From contig NZ_CP104040.1 in assembly GCF_025152745.1 (NCBI RefSeq), forward strand, positions 4,431,501-4,495,500: a DNA stretch of 64,000 bases, given 5' to 3'. The translations under genes and the position numbers were made by a program. This document shows positions 26,508-36,488 of this stretch, one piece after another (the stretch's first letter is position 1; every line of letters begins with the position of its first letter). This DNA is from Rhizobium sp. WSM4643 (GTDB lineage Bacteria > Pseudomonadota > Alphaproteobacteria > Rhizobiales > Rhizobiaceae). Under the pieces are notes generated by a model. It worked only from the letters and a program-made list of their open reading frames with translations. It had not been told where the DNA came from and searched no databases.

Positions 26508-29138
26508 ATGGCCACCGAACGTTATAATCCGCGCGACGCCGAGCCCCGCTGGCAGCAGAAATGGAATGAAGACAAGGTCTTCGAGACCGACAATGCCGAT
26601 CCGCGCGAAAAATATTACGTCCTCGAAATGTTCCCCTATCCGTCGGGGCGCATCCATATGGGCCATGTCCGCAATTACGCCATGGGCGATGTCGTCGCCC
26701 GTTACAAGCGCGCCCGCGGCTACAACGTGCTGCATCCAATGGGCTGGGACGCCTTCGGCATGCCGGCGGAGAATGCCGCCATGGAGCGTGGCGTTCACCC
26801 CGCCTCCTGGACCTACCAGAATATCGCCTCGATGAAGGCGCAGCTGAAGGCCATGGGGCTTTCGCTGGACTGGAGCCGCGAATTCGCCACCTGCGACGTC
26901 GAATATTACCAGCACCAGCAGCATCTCTTCGTGGATTTCCTGGAGAAGGGCCTGGTCTATCGCAAGCAGTCCAAGGTCAACTGGGATCCTGTCGATAATA
27001 CCGTGCTCGCCAACGAACAGGTAATCGACGGACGCGGCTGGCGTTCCGGTGCGCTCGTCGAACAGCGCGAATTGACGCAATGGTTCTTCAAGATCACCGA
27101 CTTCAGCCAGGATCTGCTGGACGCGCTGGATACGCTCGACCAGTGGCCGGAAAAAGTCCGCCTGATGCAGAAGAACTGGATCGGCCGTTCGGAGGGCCTG
27201 ACGATCCGCTGGGAGATCGTGCCGGAAACGGCACCTGCCGGCGAGAGCGAAGTCACGGTCTATACGACCCGGCCGGACACGCTCTTCGGCGCCTCTTTCC
27301 TGGCGATCGCCGCCGATCATCCGCTGGCGAAGGATGCCGCCGCGAAGAACCCTGATATCGACGCCTTCTGCGAGGAGTGCCGTCGCGCCGGCACGTCGCT
27401 CGCAGCGCTCGAGACCGCCGAAAAGAAGGGCATGGATACCGGTATCCGCGTCCGGCATCCGCTGGATCCCTCTTGGGAGCTGCCCGTCTATATCGCCAAC
27501 TTCGTCCTGATGGATTATGGCACGGGCGCGATCTTCGGCTGCCCGTCGGGCGACCAGCGTGACCTTGATTTTGCCCGCAAATATGGCCTGCCGGTCGTGG
27601 CCGTCGTCATGCCGAGGGATGGCGACGCAACAAGCTTTTCCGTCGGCGACACCGCTTATGACGGCGATGGCGTGATGATCAATTCACGCTTCCTCGACGG
27701 CAAGACCACGGAAGAAGCCTTCAATATCGTCGCCGATCGACTGTCTGCCGCTTCGCTCGGCAATGCGCCGCAGGGCGAGCGCAAGGTCAATTTCCGTCTG
27801 CGCGACTGGGGTATTTCCCGCCAGCGTTATTGGGGCTGCCCGATCCCGGTCATCCATTGCGATGATTGCGGTGTCGTGGCGGTGCCGAAGGTGGACCTGC
27901 CGGTCAAGCTGCCTGACGACGTCGCTTTCGACCAGCCCGGCAATCCGCTCGACCGTCATCCGACCTGGCGTCATGTCTCTTGCCCGAACTGCGGCAAGGA
28001 TGCACGCCGCGAGACGGATACAATGGATACCTTCGTCGATTCGAGCTGGTATTTCACCCGCTTCACCGCGCCCTGGGAAGGCAAGCCGACCGATCCGGAA
28101 GCGGCAAACCGCTGGCTGCCGGTCGACCAGTATATCGGCGGCATCGAGCACGCGATCCTGCACCTGCTCTATTCTCGCTTCTTCACCCGCGCCATGCGCG
28201 AGACCGGTCACGTCGCCGCCACCGAACCTTTCAAGGGTCTCTTCACCCAAGGCATGGTGGTCCACGAAACCTATAGCCGCGGCGCCGGCGCCGGCCGCGA
28301 ATGGGTGGCACCCGCCGATATCCGCATCGACGAACTCGACGGCAAACGCCGGGCTTTCCTGCTGACGAACAACGAGGAAGTCGCGATCGGCTCGATCGAG
28401 AAAATGTCGAAATCGAAGAAGAACGTCGTCGATCCTGACGATATCATTGCCTCCTACGGCGCCGATACCGCCCGTTTCTTCGTTCTGTCCGACTCCCCGC
28501 CGGAGCGCGATGTCATCTGGTCCGAGGCGGGCGTCGAAGGTGCTCATCGCTTTACCCAGCGTCTGTGGCGCCTGATTTCCGAAGCTGCGGACGCGCTCTC
28601 TACCGTCGCACCTGCGCCGGCAACCGATGGGGAAGCGCTGTCAATCTCGCAGGCTGCCCACAAGACGCTGAAGGCCGTGCAGAACGACTACGACAAGCTC
28701 TGGTTCAACAAGGCCGTTGCCCGAATTTATGAACTCGTCAACGCGCTGGCCGCACCGATGACGAAGGTTGCGGCAGGCGAGGGTGATGCCACCTATCGCG
28801 CAGCGGTACGCGATGCCGCAGAGATCCTGATTCAGCTCGTCTCTCCGATGACGCCGCACCTGGCTGAGGAATGCTGGGCCGCACTCGGCAACGAAGGGCT
28901 GCTTGCCCGGGCAAGCTGGCCGCAGTACGACGAAACACTCGTTATCGAAAATGATGTCGTCCTGCCGGTACAGATCAATGGCAAGAAACGCGCTGAATTG
29001 ACAATTTCTCGCGATGCAGATCAGAATGCCGTAACCGACGCCGTGCTGGATCTGGATGCGGTGAAAAACGCCTTGAACGGACAGGCACCGAAAAAGATCA
29101 TCGTGGTTCCCCAAAGGATTGTAAACATTGTCGTCTGA
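26508..29138 (+). CDS. leuS: Leucyl-tRNA synthetase
   Basis: 876 residues, a class I aminoacyl-tRNA synthetase. The HIGH region appears as [15 protein letters not shown] (near 43-57) and the KMSKS loop as EKMSKSKKN. Between them lies the CP1 editing domain that hydrolyses mischarged tRNA-Leu ([13 protein letters not shown], with the later [12 protein letters not shown]). [16 protein letters not shown] is the leucine-specific segment, and the anticodon-binding domain ends [14 protein letters not shown]. The start MATERYNP fits homologues. It is the first gene of a conserved alphaproteobacterial run leuS-lptE-holA. A CTTGAC at 26438 upstream has no convincing -10. Confidence 0.98.
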   Translation: MATERYNPRDAEPRWQQKWNEDKVFETDNADPREKYYVLEMFPYPSGRIHMGHVRNYAMGDVVARYKRARGYNVLHPMGWDAFGMPAENAAMERGVHPASWTYQNIASMKAQLKAMGLSLDWSREFATCDVEYYQHQQHLFVDFLEKGLVYRKQSKVNWDPVDNTVLANEQVIDGRGWRSGALVEQRELTQWFFKITDFSQDLLDALDTLDQWPEKVRLMQKNWIGRSEGLTIRWEIVPETAPAGESEVTVYTTRPDTLFGASFLAIAADHPLAKDAAAKNPDIDAFCEECRRAGTSLAALETAEKKGMDTGIRVRHPLDPSWELPVYIANFVLMDYGTGAIFGCPSGDQRDLDFARKYGLPVVAVVMPRDGDATSFSVGDTAYDGDGVMINSRFLDGKTTEEAFNIVADRLSAASLGNAPQGERKVNFRLRDWGISRQRYWGCPIPVIHCDDCGVVAVPKVDLPVKLPDDVAFDQPGNPLDRHPTWRHVSCPNCGKDARRETDTMDTFVDSSWYFTRFTAPWEGKPTDPEAANRWLPVDQYIGGIEHAILHLLYSRFFTRAMRETGHVAATEPFKGLFTQGMVVHETYSRGAGAGREWVAPADIRIDELDGKRRAFLLTNNEEVAIGSIEKMSKSKKNVVDPDDIIASYGADTARFFVLSDSPPERDVIWSEAGVEGAHRFTQRLWRLISEAADALSTVAPAPATDGEALSISQAAHKTLKAVQNDYDKLWFNKAVARIYELVNALAAPMTKVAAGEGDATYRAAVRDAAEILIQLVSPMTPHLAEECWAALGNEGLLARASWPQYDETLVIENDVVLPVQINGKKRAELTISRDADQNAVTDAVLDLDAVKNALNGQAPKKIIVVPQRIVNIVV

Positions 29139-29649
29139 TATCGCTTGCAAGCTGGCCCGCAATGCCGGCATCGCCATGATCCTTGCCTCCGCGGCATTTC
29201 TCTCCGCCTGCCAGGTTCGTCCGCTCTACTCCGAGAGTTCCGGTGTTACTGAAAAGCTTTCCTCGGTCGGCTTTTCCCCAGCAGGTAGCCGCGTCGAACA
29301 ACAGGTTCGTAACCACTTGATTTTCCTATCGTCACGTGGAGCCGGCGAGCCGGAAAAACCGGAATATCTCGTCGAAATGCACGCCTCCTCGACCGTTGCC
29401 GACACGTTGCTGAGGGAATCCGGCGACACGTCGCGAGCCGGTCGTGTGACCGTCAGCGTCACCTACACGCTACGCGCGGCGACCGACAATCATGTCATCA
29501 AGGCCGGCAGCCGCGCGACCACGGCGCTGGTGGATTTCCCTGACCAGGAATTCGCCAAGCAGCGCGCAATCCGTGATGCCCAAAATCGTGCGGCAGATCA
29601 GGTAGCGGAATTCGTCGGGGCCGATATAGCCGCTGCCCTCAGCCGCTGA
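29128..29649 (+). CDS. lptE: LPS-assembly lipoprotein LptE
   Basis: 173 residues. A TTG start at 29128 lies within the leuS end (11-bp overlap), with AAAGG about 11 bases upstream. The N-terminal signal ends in the lipobox LSAC, so Cys28 or thereabouts is lipidated and the protein sits at the inner face of the outer membrane. The mature start [10 protein letters not shown] matches the RPLY motif of alphaproteobacterial LptE, which plugs the LptD barrel for lipopolysaccharide insertion. The rest is a small alpha/beta domain ([37 protein letters not shown]). The position between leuS and holA is conserved and supports the call. Confidence 0.88.
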   Translation: MSSDIACKLARNAGIAMILASAAFLSACQVRPLYSESSGVTEKLSSVGFSPAGSRVEQQVRNHLIFLSSRGAGEPEKPEYLVEMHASSTVADTLLRESGDTSRAGRVTVSVTYTLRAATDNHVIKAGSRATTALVDFPDQEFAKQRAIRDAQNRAADQVAEFVGADIAAALSR

Positions 29650-29659
29650 GGGCGGAGAT

Positions 29660-30700
29660 GTGGCCGAGATAAAATCCCACGAATTCGAGACCTTCCTGCA
29701 GAAATCGGCACGGAACTATCGTATTTTCGTCATCTACGGGCCGGATCGCGGCCTTGTTTCCGAACGAGCAGGCTTGCTCGCCGGCAAGAGCGGTGTCGCG
29801 CTCGATGATCCCTTCTCGCTGACGAAACTCGATGTCGGCGACCTGCAGAAGGATCCCGGGCGATTGGTCGACGAGGTCCAGTCGATCGGCTTGTTCGGCG
29901 GTGAGAAACTGATCTGGATCCGCGGCGCCGCCAACGAGAAATACCTGGTCGAGTCCCTGGCACTGCTGGCCGAAAAACCACTCGAAGCCGCCTATCTGAT
30001 CGTCGAGGCCGGCGACCTGAAGAAGGGCTCGCCGCTGCGCAAGACCGCGGAAGCCGCGCGATCTGTCATGACGATCCCCTCCTACGCCGACGACAGCCGC
30101 GCCTTGAATGCCTTGATCGATACGGAGCTCGGCGCAGAGAAGCTCGGCATTACGCCGGCCGCGCGCCAGGCGCTGATCGCGTTGATCGGTGGCGATCGGA
30201 TCGCTTCGCGAAACGAGGTACGCAAGCTCGCGCTTTACTGCCGCGGCTTCGATACGGTCGAAGAACATCACGTTACCGAAATAATCGGCGACGCCAGCGC
30301 CATTTCGGTCGACGATGCCGTCGACGCCATTCTCGGCGGTGATCTCAGTGCATTTCTACATGCTATGCAAAAGATCAGCAGCTCGAAAACCGCGATCTTT
30401 CTGGTTCTGCAGGCATGCCTGAAACAATTCCAGCTTCTGGATTCGATGCGCGCCGAAATGGATGAAAGACGGCTGCAGCCGCCTCAAATCATGCAGACGA
30501 TGGGGCGGCATTTGCATTTCCGCCGCAAGCCGATCATCGAACAGGCGCTGCGACAATGGACCGCCGAAAGCATCGCTCGAGAATCCAACCGGCTGCAGGC
30601 AGCTATTTTGCAAAGCAGGCGGCGACAAGTGCTGGAGGACAGCGTTGCAATGCAAACGCTCCTATCCACCACCCTTCAATCCGGCCGGAAATCCGCCTGA
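29660..30700 (+). CDS. holA: DNA polymerase III delta subunit
   Basis: 346 residues; the clamp-loader delta subunit that opens the beta clamp. The N-terminal domain begins AEIKSHEFETFLQKSARNYRIFVIYGPDRGLVSERA, with the degenerate nucleotide-binding fold and no Walker A (IYGPDRG), as expected for delta, which does not hydrolyse ATP. The helical lid and collar domains follow (LIALIGGDRIASRNEVRKLALY; ISVDDAVDAILGGD). The GTG at 29660 has GGCGGAG immediately upstream. It is 10 bp after lptE and convergent with parB, with a palindrome between them. Confidence 0.93.
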   Translation: MAEIKSHEFETFLQKSARNYRIFVIYGPDRGLVSERAGLLAGKSGVALDDPFSLTKLDVGDLQKDPGRLVDEVQSIGLFGGEKLIWIRGAANEKYLVESLALLAEKPLEAAYLIVEAGDLKKGSPLRKTAEAARSVMTIPSYADDSRALNALIDTELGAEKLGITPAARQALIALIGGDRIASRNEVRKLALYCRGFDTVEEHHVTEIIGDASAISVDDAVDAILGGDLSAFLHAMQKISSSKTAIFLVLQACLKQFQLLDSMRAEMDERRLQPPQIMQTMGRHLHFRRKPIIEQALRQWTAESIARESNRLQAAILQSRRRQVLEDSVAMQTLLSTTLQSGRKSA

Positions 30701-30712
30701 CTAGCAAAGAGT

Positions 30713-30755
30713 GAGAGCGTCCTTTGTGTACCTATAGGGACGCACGACGCTTTAA
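30713..30755. repeat. Rhizobium-type palindromic repeat, family B, copy 1
   Basis: GAGAGCGTCCTTTGTG through GGGACGCACGACGCTTT is an inverted repeat between the convergent holA and parB stops. It resembles the element at 56285-56324 (AGAGCGTCCTT, then GGACGC and CGCT). It may act as a bidirectional terminator; its right arm overlaps the parB stop. Confidence 0.6.
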
Positions 30756-31633
30756 CGCCTCTCGAGCAAGCGGCAGACTTCCTCGAGCTGCTCCAGTGAC
30801 TTATAGGAAATTTTGATCTGACCGCCGCTTGATTTGTGATTGATCGCAACATCAAGGCCGAGTGCATCGGAAAGTGTCCGTTCCAGCGCCAGCGTGTCGG
30901 AATCCTTCTGATCTCGCCGCAAGGCCGGCTGCTGTGGTTCCGATTGGGCCTTGATATTGTTTTGTGCGAGCTTTTCCGCATCACGCACCGACATGCCCTT
31001 GGCAACAATCGTACGGGCAAGACCTGCTGGGTCAGATGTCGAAACCAATGCGCGCGCGTGCCCGGCCGATAGGCTGCCGGCGGCAAGCAGATCGCGAACC
31101 GGATCCGGCAGCTTCAGCAAGCGCAAGGAATTGGCAACGTGGCTGCGGCTTTTACCAATGATTTCCCCAAGGTCGTTCTGAGTGTAACCATATTCCGCAA
31201 TAAGCTGCTCATAACCCAACGCCTCTTCGAGGGCATTGAGATCCGCGCGCTGCACGTTTTCGACAATGGCGATTTCCAGCGCCGTCTTGTCATCCACATC
31301 ACGGACAATGACAGGAATCTCGATCAGCCCGGCAAGCTGAGCTGCGCGCCAACGTCGCTCGCCGGCGATGATTTCATATCGATCCCGCGACATCGTCCGC
31401 ACAACAATCGGCTGAACGATACCATGTTGACGAATCGAACTTGCGAGATCGTGGAGCTCTGTGTCATCGAAGAAACGACGAGGGTTACGAGGGTTACGGC
31501 TGACGAACTCGATCGGGATCATTCTGTCGGCACTGATAGTCCGCTCGGCTTCCACCGGGACAGGCTGATCCATCTCACCAATCAGCGCCGCAAGGCCGCG
31601 GCCCAATCGCCTCTTCGATACATCGTCATTCAT
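30752..31633 (-). CDS. parB: Chromosome-partitioning protein ParB
   Basis: 293 residues. The N-terminal CTP-binding region has the box motifs GIVQPIVVR, ITGERRWRAA-like AGERRWRAAQLAG and ENVQRADLNALEEA. The helix-turn-helix YTQNDLGEIIGKSRSHVANSLRLLKLP recognises parS. A linker is followed by a C-terminal dimerisation domain with VAINHKSSGGQIKISYKSLEQLEEV. ParB loads at parS sites, slides as a CTP clamp, and recruits ParA and condensin. Three or four parS-like palindromes lie nearby (33062, 35020, 35055, 41392). It is 32 bp downstream of parA, last in the run mnmE-mnmG-rsmG-parA-parB. Confidence 0.97.
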   Translation of the reverse strand: MNDDVSKRRLGRGLAALIGEMDQPVPVEAERTISADRMIPIEFVSRNPRNPRRFFDDTELHDLASSIRQHGIVQPIVVRTMSRDRYEIIAGERRWRAAQLAGLIEIPVIVRDVDDKTALEIAIVENVQRADLNALEEALGYEQLIAEYGYTQNDLGEIIGKSRSHVANSLRLLKLPDPVRDLLAAGSLSAGHARALVSTSDPAGLARTIVAKGMSVRDAEKLAQNNIKAQSEPQQPALRRDQKDSDTLALERTLSDALGLDVAINHKSSGGQIKISYKSLEQLEEVCRLLERR

Positions 31634-31665
31634 GATCTACACTCACCTACACCCCTAAAATGATA

Positions 31666-32460
31666 TTACGCGGCCAGTCTTTGCCGCTCCCGTTGGATGA
31701 CCTCGGAGGCCAGCTGCAGGTAGGCTTGGCTGCCCGCGCACTTCAAATCATAGAGAATAGCCGGCTTGCCGTAGGACGGCGCCTCGGAAACCCGGACGTT
31801 GCGCGGAATCAACGTGTGGTAAACCTTTTCTCCGAGATGCGTGCGCACGTCATTGACCACCTGCTGGGCAAGATTGTTGCGCGCATCGAACATCGTCAAG
31901 ACGATCCCTTGAATATCCAGACGCGGATTAACCGTTCGCCGGACCTGGCTGACGGTCTCAAGCAGCTGGCTCAATCCCTCCAGCGCAAAGAATTCACATT
32001 GCAATGGCACCAAAACCGAATGCGCCGCCGCCATGGCATTCATCGTCAGCAGATTGAACGACGGTGGGCAGTCCAGAAGAATATAGGAAAATGCCATGGC
32101 TTCGGGCGAAGACAAGGCTTTCCGCAATTTGAAGACCCGATCGCTTTGCTGCGAGATCTCCATCTCGATGCCAAGCAAATCCATCGTCGACGGGACGATA
32201 AAGAGATTCGGAACCGCCGTCTCGAGAGTCACTTCGGGGATGCCCCGATCTCCAACCATCAGATCGTAGGAGGAGAGTTTGCGATCACGACGATCGATAC
32301 CAAGGCCGGTGCTGGCATTACCCTGCGGGTCGAGATCGACGATCAAGACGCGCTCGCCAATGGCAGCAAGCGCTGTTGCCAGATTGATTGCTGTGGTCGT
32401 CTTGCCAACGCCACCCTTCTGATTTGCGATGGTGATAATCCGATGTCGTTCGCCAGCCAT
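31666..32460 (-). CDS. parA: Chromosome-partitioning ATPase ParA/Soj
   Basis: 264 residues, small ParA type without an N-terminal HTH. The deviant Walker A KGGVGKTTTAINLATALA carries the signature lysine, with the A' motif VLIVDLDPQGNASTGLG and Walker B YILLDCPPSFNLLTMNA. The dynamic ATP-dependent nucleoid-bound dimer pulls ParB-parS complexes towards the poles. Start MAGERHRIITIANQKGG. It lies 19 bp after rsmG and 32 bp before parB, the standard arrangement in rhizobial chromosomes (as distinct from the repABC type of plasmids). Confidence 0.97.
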   Translation of the reverse strand: MAGERHRIITIANQKGGVGKTTTAINLATALAAIGERVLIVDLDPQGNASTGLGIDRRDRKLSSYDLMVGDRGIPEVTLETAVPNLFIVPSTMDLLGIEMEISQQSDRVFKLRKALSSPEAMAFSYILLDCPPSFNLLTMNAMAAAHSVLVPLQCEFFALEGLSQLLETVSQVRRTVNPRLDIQGIVLTMFDARNNLAQQVVNDVRTHLGEKVYHTLIPRNVRVSEAPSYGKPAILYDLKCAGSQAYLQLASEVIQRERQRLAA

Positions 32461-32479
32461 TGCCGCAATATCCGATCTG

Positions 32480-33097
32480 TTAAACCAAGCGCCGGAGATT
32501 TGATACTTCTAAAATAACAGATTCCTGCCCGACGGCGCTCTTATGTTCTACCAGATCGAATTCCCACCGACCACGTGCTTTGACGATTTCCTTCCGGTAA
32601 TCCCGGCCTTTATGAAAAAAGCCACGACAATATTCCTTGCCAAGCATCCAAGGGGCCGAATATCCGATGAGCCCATCAAGATCGGTAAGCGCACGCGCTG
32701 AAATCGCACCGCATTCGCCAACCACCGGATAAGCATCTTCGATTCGAATGCTATGCACGCTGCCGCGCGCATTTGTCTCCCGCAGCGCCGTGCGCAGAAA
32801 CGCTGCCTTCTTATGGCTGCTTTCGACCAGATGGACCCATCCACCTTGCAGCTCGGCCAGAAGAATTGCGGTAATAACGCCGGGAAAGCCACCTCCGCTA
32901 CCGAGGTCAACCCAGGTAACAGGCTGCGGATGAATCTGAAAGATTTGGCTGCTATCGGCGATGTGCCGGTGCCAAAGGTCATCGAGTGTCGACGGCGCCA
33001 CCAGATTAATTGCTTTCGCCCACTTCTGAAACAGCGCGGCAAAGTGTTGCAGCCGTTCCTGTGTTTCACGTGAAACACGCAAACCGTTTAATTCCAT
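32480..33097 (-). CDS. rsmG: 16S rRNA (guanine-N7)-methyltransferase RsmG
   Basis: 205 residues, formerly GidB. It methylates G527 of 16S rRNA with SAM. The SAM motif [13 protein letters not shown] and the following [15 protein letters not shown] are canonical, with [19 protein letters not shown] in the second half. Codons 7-13 (RVSRETQ) contain a perfect parS site (33062-33077), so this coding segment has a second role as a ParB loading site. The start at 33097 is 12 bp after the mnmG stop. Confidence 0.96.
   Translation of the reverse strand: MELNGLRVSRETQERLQHFAALFQKWAKAINLVAPSTLDDLWHRHIADSSQIFQIHPQPVTWVDLGSGGGFPGVITAILLAELQGGWVHLVESSHKKAAFLRTALRETNARGSVHSIRIEDAYPVVGECGAISARALTDLDGLIGYSAPWMLGKEYCRGFFHKGRDYRKEIVKARGRWEFDLVEHKSAVGQESVILEVSNLRRLV
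33062..33077. promoter_or_regulatory. parS site 1, perfect
   Basis: TGTTTCACGTGAAACA, the complete 16-bp ParB-binding palindrome, located inside the rsmG coding region about 20-35 bp after its start codon. Confidence 0.95.
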
Positions 33098-33109
33098 TCC
33101 GAAAGACTC

Positions 33110-34996
33110 TCAAATCTTGTAATCAGGCGCTATGGCGGGGGCGGGTAGGCGACGCAAGTGCACAAGCAGCAATGCGATTGCTGCGGGCGTCATCCCTTCA
33201 ACAATTGCGGCCTGGGCGATGCTGAAAGGTCGAGCAGCGCTGAGTTTTGCCTTGAGTTCGTTCGAAAGACCGGAGAGTACGTCATAATTGAAATCTAGCG
33301 GTATCTGCCGGTCTTCGTCGCGCTGCTGATCGGCAATCCCCGCGGCTTGCCGATCCAGATAAACCGAATACCCGGCCTCGATTTCCAACGCTTCCGCGAC
33401 TTTCGGCCGGATCGCGTCAAGCGCCTCCGGCCAAACATGCCGGAGCGCGGCCAGATCGTAATTCGGATAGGACAACAAATCATAGGCAGTTCGGCGCTGC
33501 CCATCGAGATTAATATTCAAGCCAGCACGGCGGGCCTCGTTCGGCGTAACCGCCAGCGACCGCAGCAGCGCTCGGCCATTTTCGATTTCTGCCTGATAGC
33601 ACGTGAATCGCTGTACGCGCTCGCCGCTCACGCATCCAAGCCGCATGGCCAAGGGCGTCAAGCGCATATCGGCATTGTCAGCCCGTAACGTCAGTCGATA
33701 TTCCGCACGGGATGTAAACATTCGATACGGTTCCGTAACGCCACGCGAGGTGAGATCGTCAATCATGACACCGATATAGGAGCTTGTTCGGCTAAAATGA
33801 AACCGTTCCGAATCGCTGCTTCGCAACGCAGCATTCAGCCCGGCTGCCAGGCCTTGGGCGGCTGCTTCTTCATATCCGGTGGTCCCATTGATCTGACCGG
33901 CGAGAAACAGGCCCCTCAACCGTTTGACCTCCAACGATGGCGTCAGCTCCCTCGGATCGACATGATCATATTCGATCGCATAGCCCGGTTGCAGAATTCT
34001 TGCCACTTCAAGCCCCGGAATCGTTTTGATGAAGTCTGACTGCACCTCCGCCGGCAAGGAGGTCGAAATCCCGTTCGGATAGACCGTGTCATCGTCCAGT
34101 CCCTCGGGCTCGAGAAAGACCTGATGTCCATCCCGCTCTCCGAATTTCACTAGCTTGTCTTCGATAGACGGACAATAACGAGGCCCGACGCCTTCGATCT
34201 GCCCGGAATACATTGCCGAGCGCATAATATTGTCGACAATGATGCGATGGGTCGCTTCCGTCGTCCTGGTGAACCCGCATTCGATCTGTGGCGTGGTAAT
34301 CGCGTCGGTCATGAAAGAGAAGGGAACAAGCTCCGCGTCAGCCCCTTGTCGGCCGATGGATTGCCAGTCGATCGTCTTTCCATCCAGTCGGGCGGGTGTT
34401 CCGGTCTTCAGACGTCCCAACCGCAATCCCAGGCGGGCGAGGGTCGCAGACAATCCGATTGACGGCGCTTCGCCAACACGCCCGGCTGGTGTCTTTTCCG
34501 AACCGATATGAATAAGGCCCCGCAGAAAGGTTCCAGTGGTCAAAACCACCGACGGCGCTTTCAGGGTTCGACCATCCTTCATAATCACGCCGGCGACCTG
34601 GCCATCGACAACATCCAGATCAAATGCATCGCCTTCGATGATATCCAGGCCTGGCGTTGCTTCGATCGCCGCCAGCATTGCCAGGCGATAAAGCTTTCGA
34701 TCGGCCTGCGTCCGCGGACCGCGGACCGCCGCGCCCTTCTTCTTGTTCAGCATCCTGAACTGAATGCCCGCGACGTCGGCAATACGACCCATCAGGCCGT
34801 CCATCGCGTCGATCTCCCGAACCAGATGGCCCTTGCCAAGCCCACCGATTGCCGGATTACATGACATGACGCCAATCGTGTCTCGTCTATGCGTAATCAG
34901 TGCGGTTTTCGCCCCGAGGCGCGCAGCTGCGCTGGCAGCCTCCGAGCCTGCATGGCCGCCACCTATCACAATCACATCGAAGGCATCATTCGTCAT
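33110..34996 (-). CDS. mnmG: tRNA 5-carboxymethylaminomethyluridine synthase subunit MnmG
   Basis: 628 residues, formerly GidA. With MnmE it makes the (carboxymethylamino)methyl group on U34 of several tRNAs using glycine, methylene-THF and FAD. The N-terminal FAD motif [21 protein letters not shown] is at about 9-28; the family signature [15 protein letters not shown] and [20 protein letters not shown] (second dinucleotide segment) are clear. The C-terminal helical domain that contacts MnmE and tRNA is present, ending [31 protein letters not shown]. It lies 70 bp after mnmE, a gap holding two parS-like palindromes. Confidence 0.97.
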   Translation of the reverse strand: MTNDAFDVIVIGGGHAGSEAASAAARLGAKTALITHRRDTIGVMSCNPAIGGLGKGHLVREIDAMDGLMGRIADVAGIQFRMLNKKKGAAVRGPRTQADRKLYRLAMLAAIEATPGLDIIEGDAFDLDVVDGQVAGVIMKDGRTLKAPSVVLTTGTFLRGLIHIGSEKTPAGRVGEAPSIGLSATLARLGLRLGRLKTGTPARLDGKTIDWQSIGRQGADAELVPFSFMTDAITTPQIECGFTRTTEATHRIIVDNIMRSAMYSGQIEGVGPRYCPSIEDKLVKFGERDGHQVFLEPEGLDDDTVYPNGISTSLPAEVQSDFIKTIPGLEVARILQPGYAIEYDHVDPRELTPSLEVKRLRGLFLAGQINGTTGYEEAAAQGLAAGLNAALRSSDSERFHFSRTSSYIGVMIDDLTSRGVTEPYRMFTSRAEYRLTLRADNADMRLTPLAMRLGCVSGERVQRFTCYQAEIENGRALLRSLAVTPNEARRAGLNINLDGQRRTAYDLLSYPNYDLAALRHVWPEALDAIRPKVAEALEIEAGYSVYLDRQAAGIADQQRDEDRQIPLDFNYDVLSGLSNELKAKLSAARPFSIAQAAIVEGMTPAAIALLLVHLRRLPAPAIAPDYKI

Positions 34997-35019
34997 TCAA
35001 GACTCCACATCCGGCAGAC

Positions 35020-35033
35020 GTTTCACGTGAAAC
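35020..35033. promoter_or_regulatory. parS site 2
   Basis: GTTTCACGTGAAAC, a perfect 14-bp core with non-consensus flanking bases, in the mnmE-mnmG gap. Confidence 0.85.
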
Positions 35034-35054
35034 CAGCGCAAGCTGGCGCCCAGG

Positions 35055-35068
35055 GTTTCACGTGAATC
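35055..35068. promoter_or_regulatory. parS site 3, one mismatch
   Basis: GTTTCACGTGAATC, 13 of 14 bases of the core, 21 bp from site 2 and overlapping the mnmE stop codon (35067-35069). Confidence 0.6.
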
Positions 35069-36386
35069 ATTTGCCGATACAAAACTCCGAGAAGATCACC
35101 TCGAGTAGCTGTTCGACGTCCACTCTTCCAGTAATTCTGCCCAAATACTCAGCGGCAATTCGCAGCTGCTCGGTCCGCAGTTCGAGATTCACATCCGTCT
35201 GCGATATTGCCGCATCGAGCGCCGTTAAACATTTCGTTAGCGAATCTTTATGCCGTTGCCGACTGGGGATTGCCATAGACAGGCCGGCAAAACGTTTGTC
35301 GACAATATTGCCGATCAACCGGCGTAGTTCCGTCAGACCCTCACCCGTCGCCGTCGAAATCTGCAGATCATACCAATCCGCTGCGATATCGATGAGATCC
35401 TTCTTTGTCCCGACAGTAACATGTGGAGATGCTTGCTCCAAGTCGTCAGGAATCTGGGGATCCGTCATGTCAACCAGCATCAGGACGAGATCGGCATCGC
35501 CAAGCGCAATACGCGCGCGCCGCACGCCTTCCATTTCGACCCTGTCGTCCGCCTCACGAAGTCCCGCCGTGTCATAGAGCTTGATCAGAAAACCATCAAT
35601 ATCGAGATCAACCTGCAGGACATCGCGCGTGGTTCCGGCAATCTCCGTCACGATTGCCACATCACGACGAGCCAAAGCATTCAACAGGCTCGATTTTCCA
35701 GCGTTCGGAGCGCCGGCGATGACCACCTTGAAGCCGTCCCTGATAATCTCGCCGGCCGAAGCTGCCGCCAGGTGATGCTCCATATCAACGCGAAGCTTCC
35801 CCATATCGGCCCAGACCATATCCGACACCGACCCCGGAACGTCATCCTCGTCGGGGAAATCAAGTTCCGCCTCGATCAACGCTCGGGCGCGCGTTAATCG
35901 TTCCGCCCACGAATCGTAAAGTGTGGAAAGACCGCCTGCGCTGTGTTCGACCGCAAGGCGTCGCTGCATTTCAGTCTCGGCGCTGATGAGGTCGGCCAGT
36001 CCTTCGACCTCGACCAGATCAAGTTTGCCGTTTTCAAAGGCGCGGCGGGAGAACTCGCCCTCGACTGCCATTCGAACACCTGGAATATCGCCAAGTGCGT
36101 GAAACAGCGCCGCCAGCACCGCTCTGCTGCCGTGGATTTGCAGCTCGGCAACATCCTCGCCGGTAAACGAATTCGGCGCAGGAAAAAATAGCACCAGCCC
36201 GCTATCGATCGGCTGATCGTTACGAGCCCGAATCGTCCGGTAAGATGCCTTCCGGGCTGTCGGCACGGATCCGATCAGCCTCACCAATATATCTTTGGTC
36301 AGGGGACCGCTGATCCGAATGACTGAAACCCCCGAAGGCAGGGCGCCGCTCGATAGCGCATATATGGTATCATTCAACATGGCCAT
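35067..36386 (-). CDS. mnmE: tRNA modification GTPase MnmE
   Basis: 439 residues from ATG 36386 ([14 protein letters not shown]); ATG 36380 is an alternative and the open frame extends to 36425. The N-terminal THF-binding domain ([20 protein letters not shown]) is followed by the GTPase domain with G1 [15 protein letters not shown]2 AGTTRD, G3 DTAGLR and G4 TKKD, and the C-terminal FCIGK, whose cysteine is the conserved end of all MnmE proteins. It acts with MnmG on tRNA U34. It is separated from rho by a possible terminator and starts the rsmG-parA-parB run. Confidence 0.96.
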   Translation of the reverse strand: MAMLNDTIYALSSGALPSGVSVIRISGPLTKDILVRLIGSVPTARKASYRTIRARNDQPIDSGLVLFFPAPNSFTGEDVAELQIHGSRAVLAALFHALGDIPGVRMAVEGEFSRRAFENGKLDLVEVEGLADLISAETEMQRRLAVEHSAGGLSTLYDSWAERLTRARALIEAELDFPDEDDVPGSVSDMVWADMGKLRVDMEHHLAAASAGEIIRDGFKVVIAGAPNAGKSSLLNALARRDVAIVTEIAGTTRDVLQVDLDIDGFLIKLYDTAGLREADDRVEMEGVRRARIALGDADLVLMLVDMTDPQIPDDLEQASPHVTVGTKKDLIDIAADWYDLQISTATGEGLTELRRLIGNIVDKRFAGLSMAIPSRQRHKDSLTKCLTALDAAISQTDVNLELRTEQLRIAAEYLGRITGRVDVEQLLEVIFSEFCIGK

Positions 36387-36427
36387 ATCGCTTGGTCCAT
36401 TGGAATCGAAATCGATTCCCCTCAAAT

Positions 36428-36463
36428 AGAAAAGCTGGCGACATCATCACAATGCCTCCAGCT
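36428..36463 (-). terminator. Possible intrinsic terminator of rho
   Basis: On the minus strand AGCTGG pairs with CCAGCT across a 19-base loop and is followed by TTTTCTATTT, 26 bp past the rho stop. Confidence 0.5.
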
Positions 36464-36488
36464 CTTATAGGGTGAATCCGGCTAAGGA

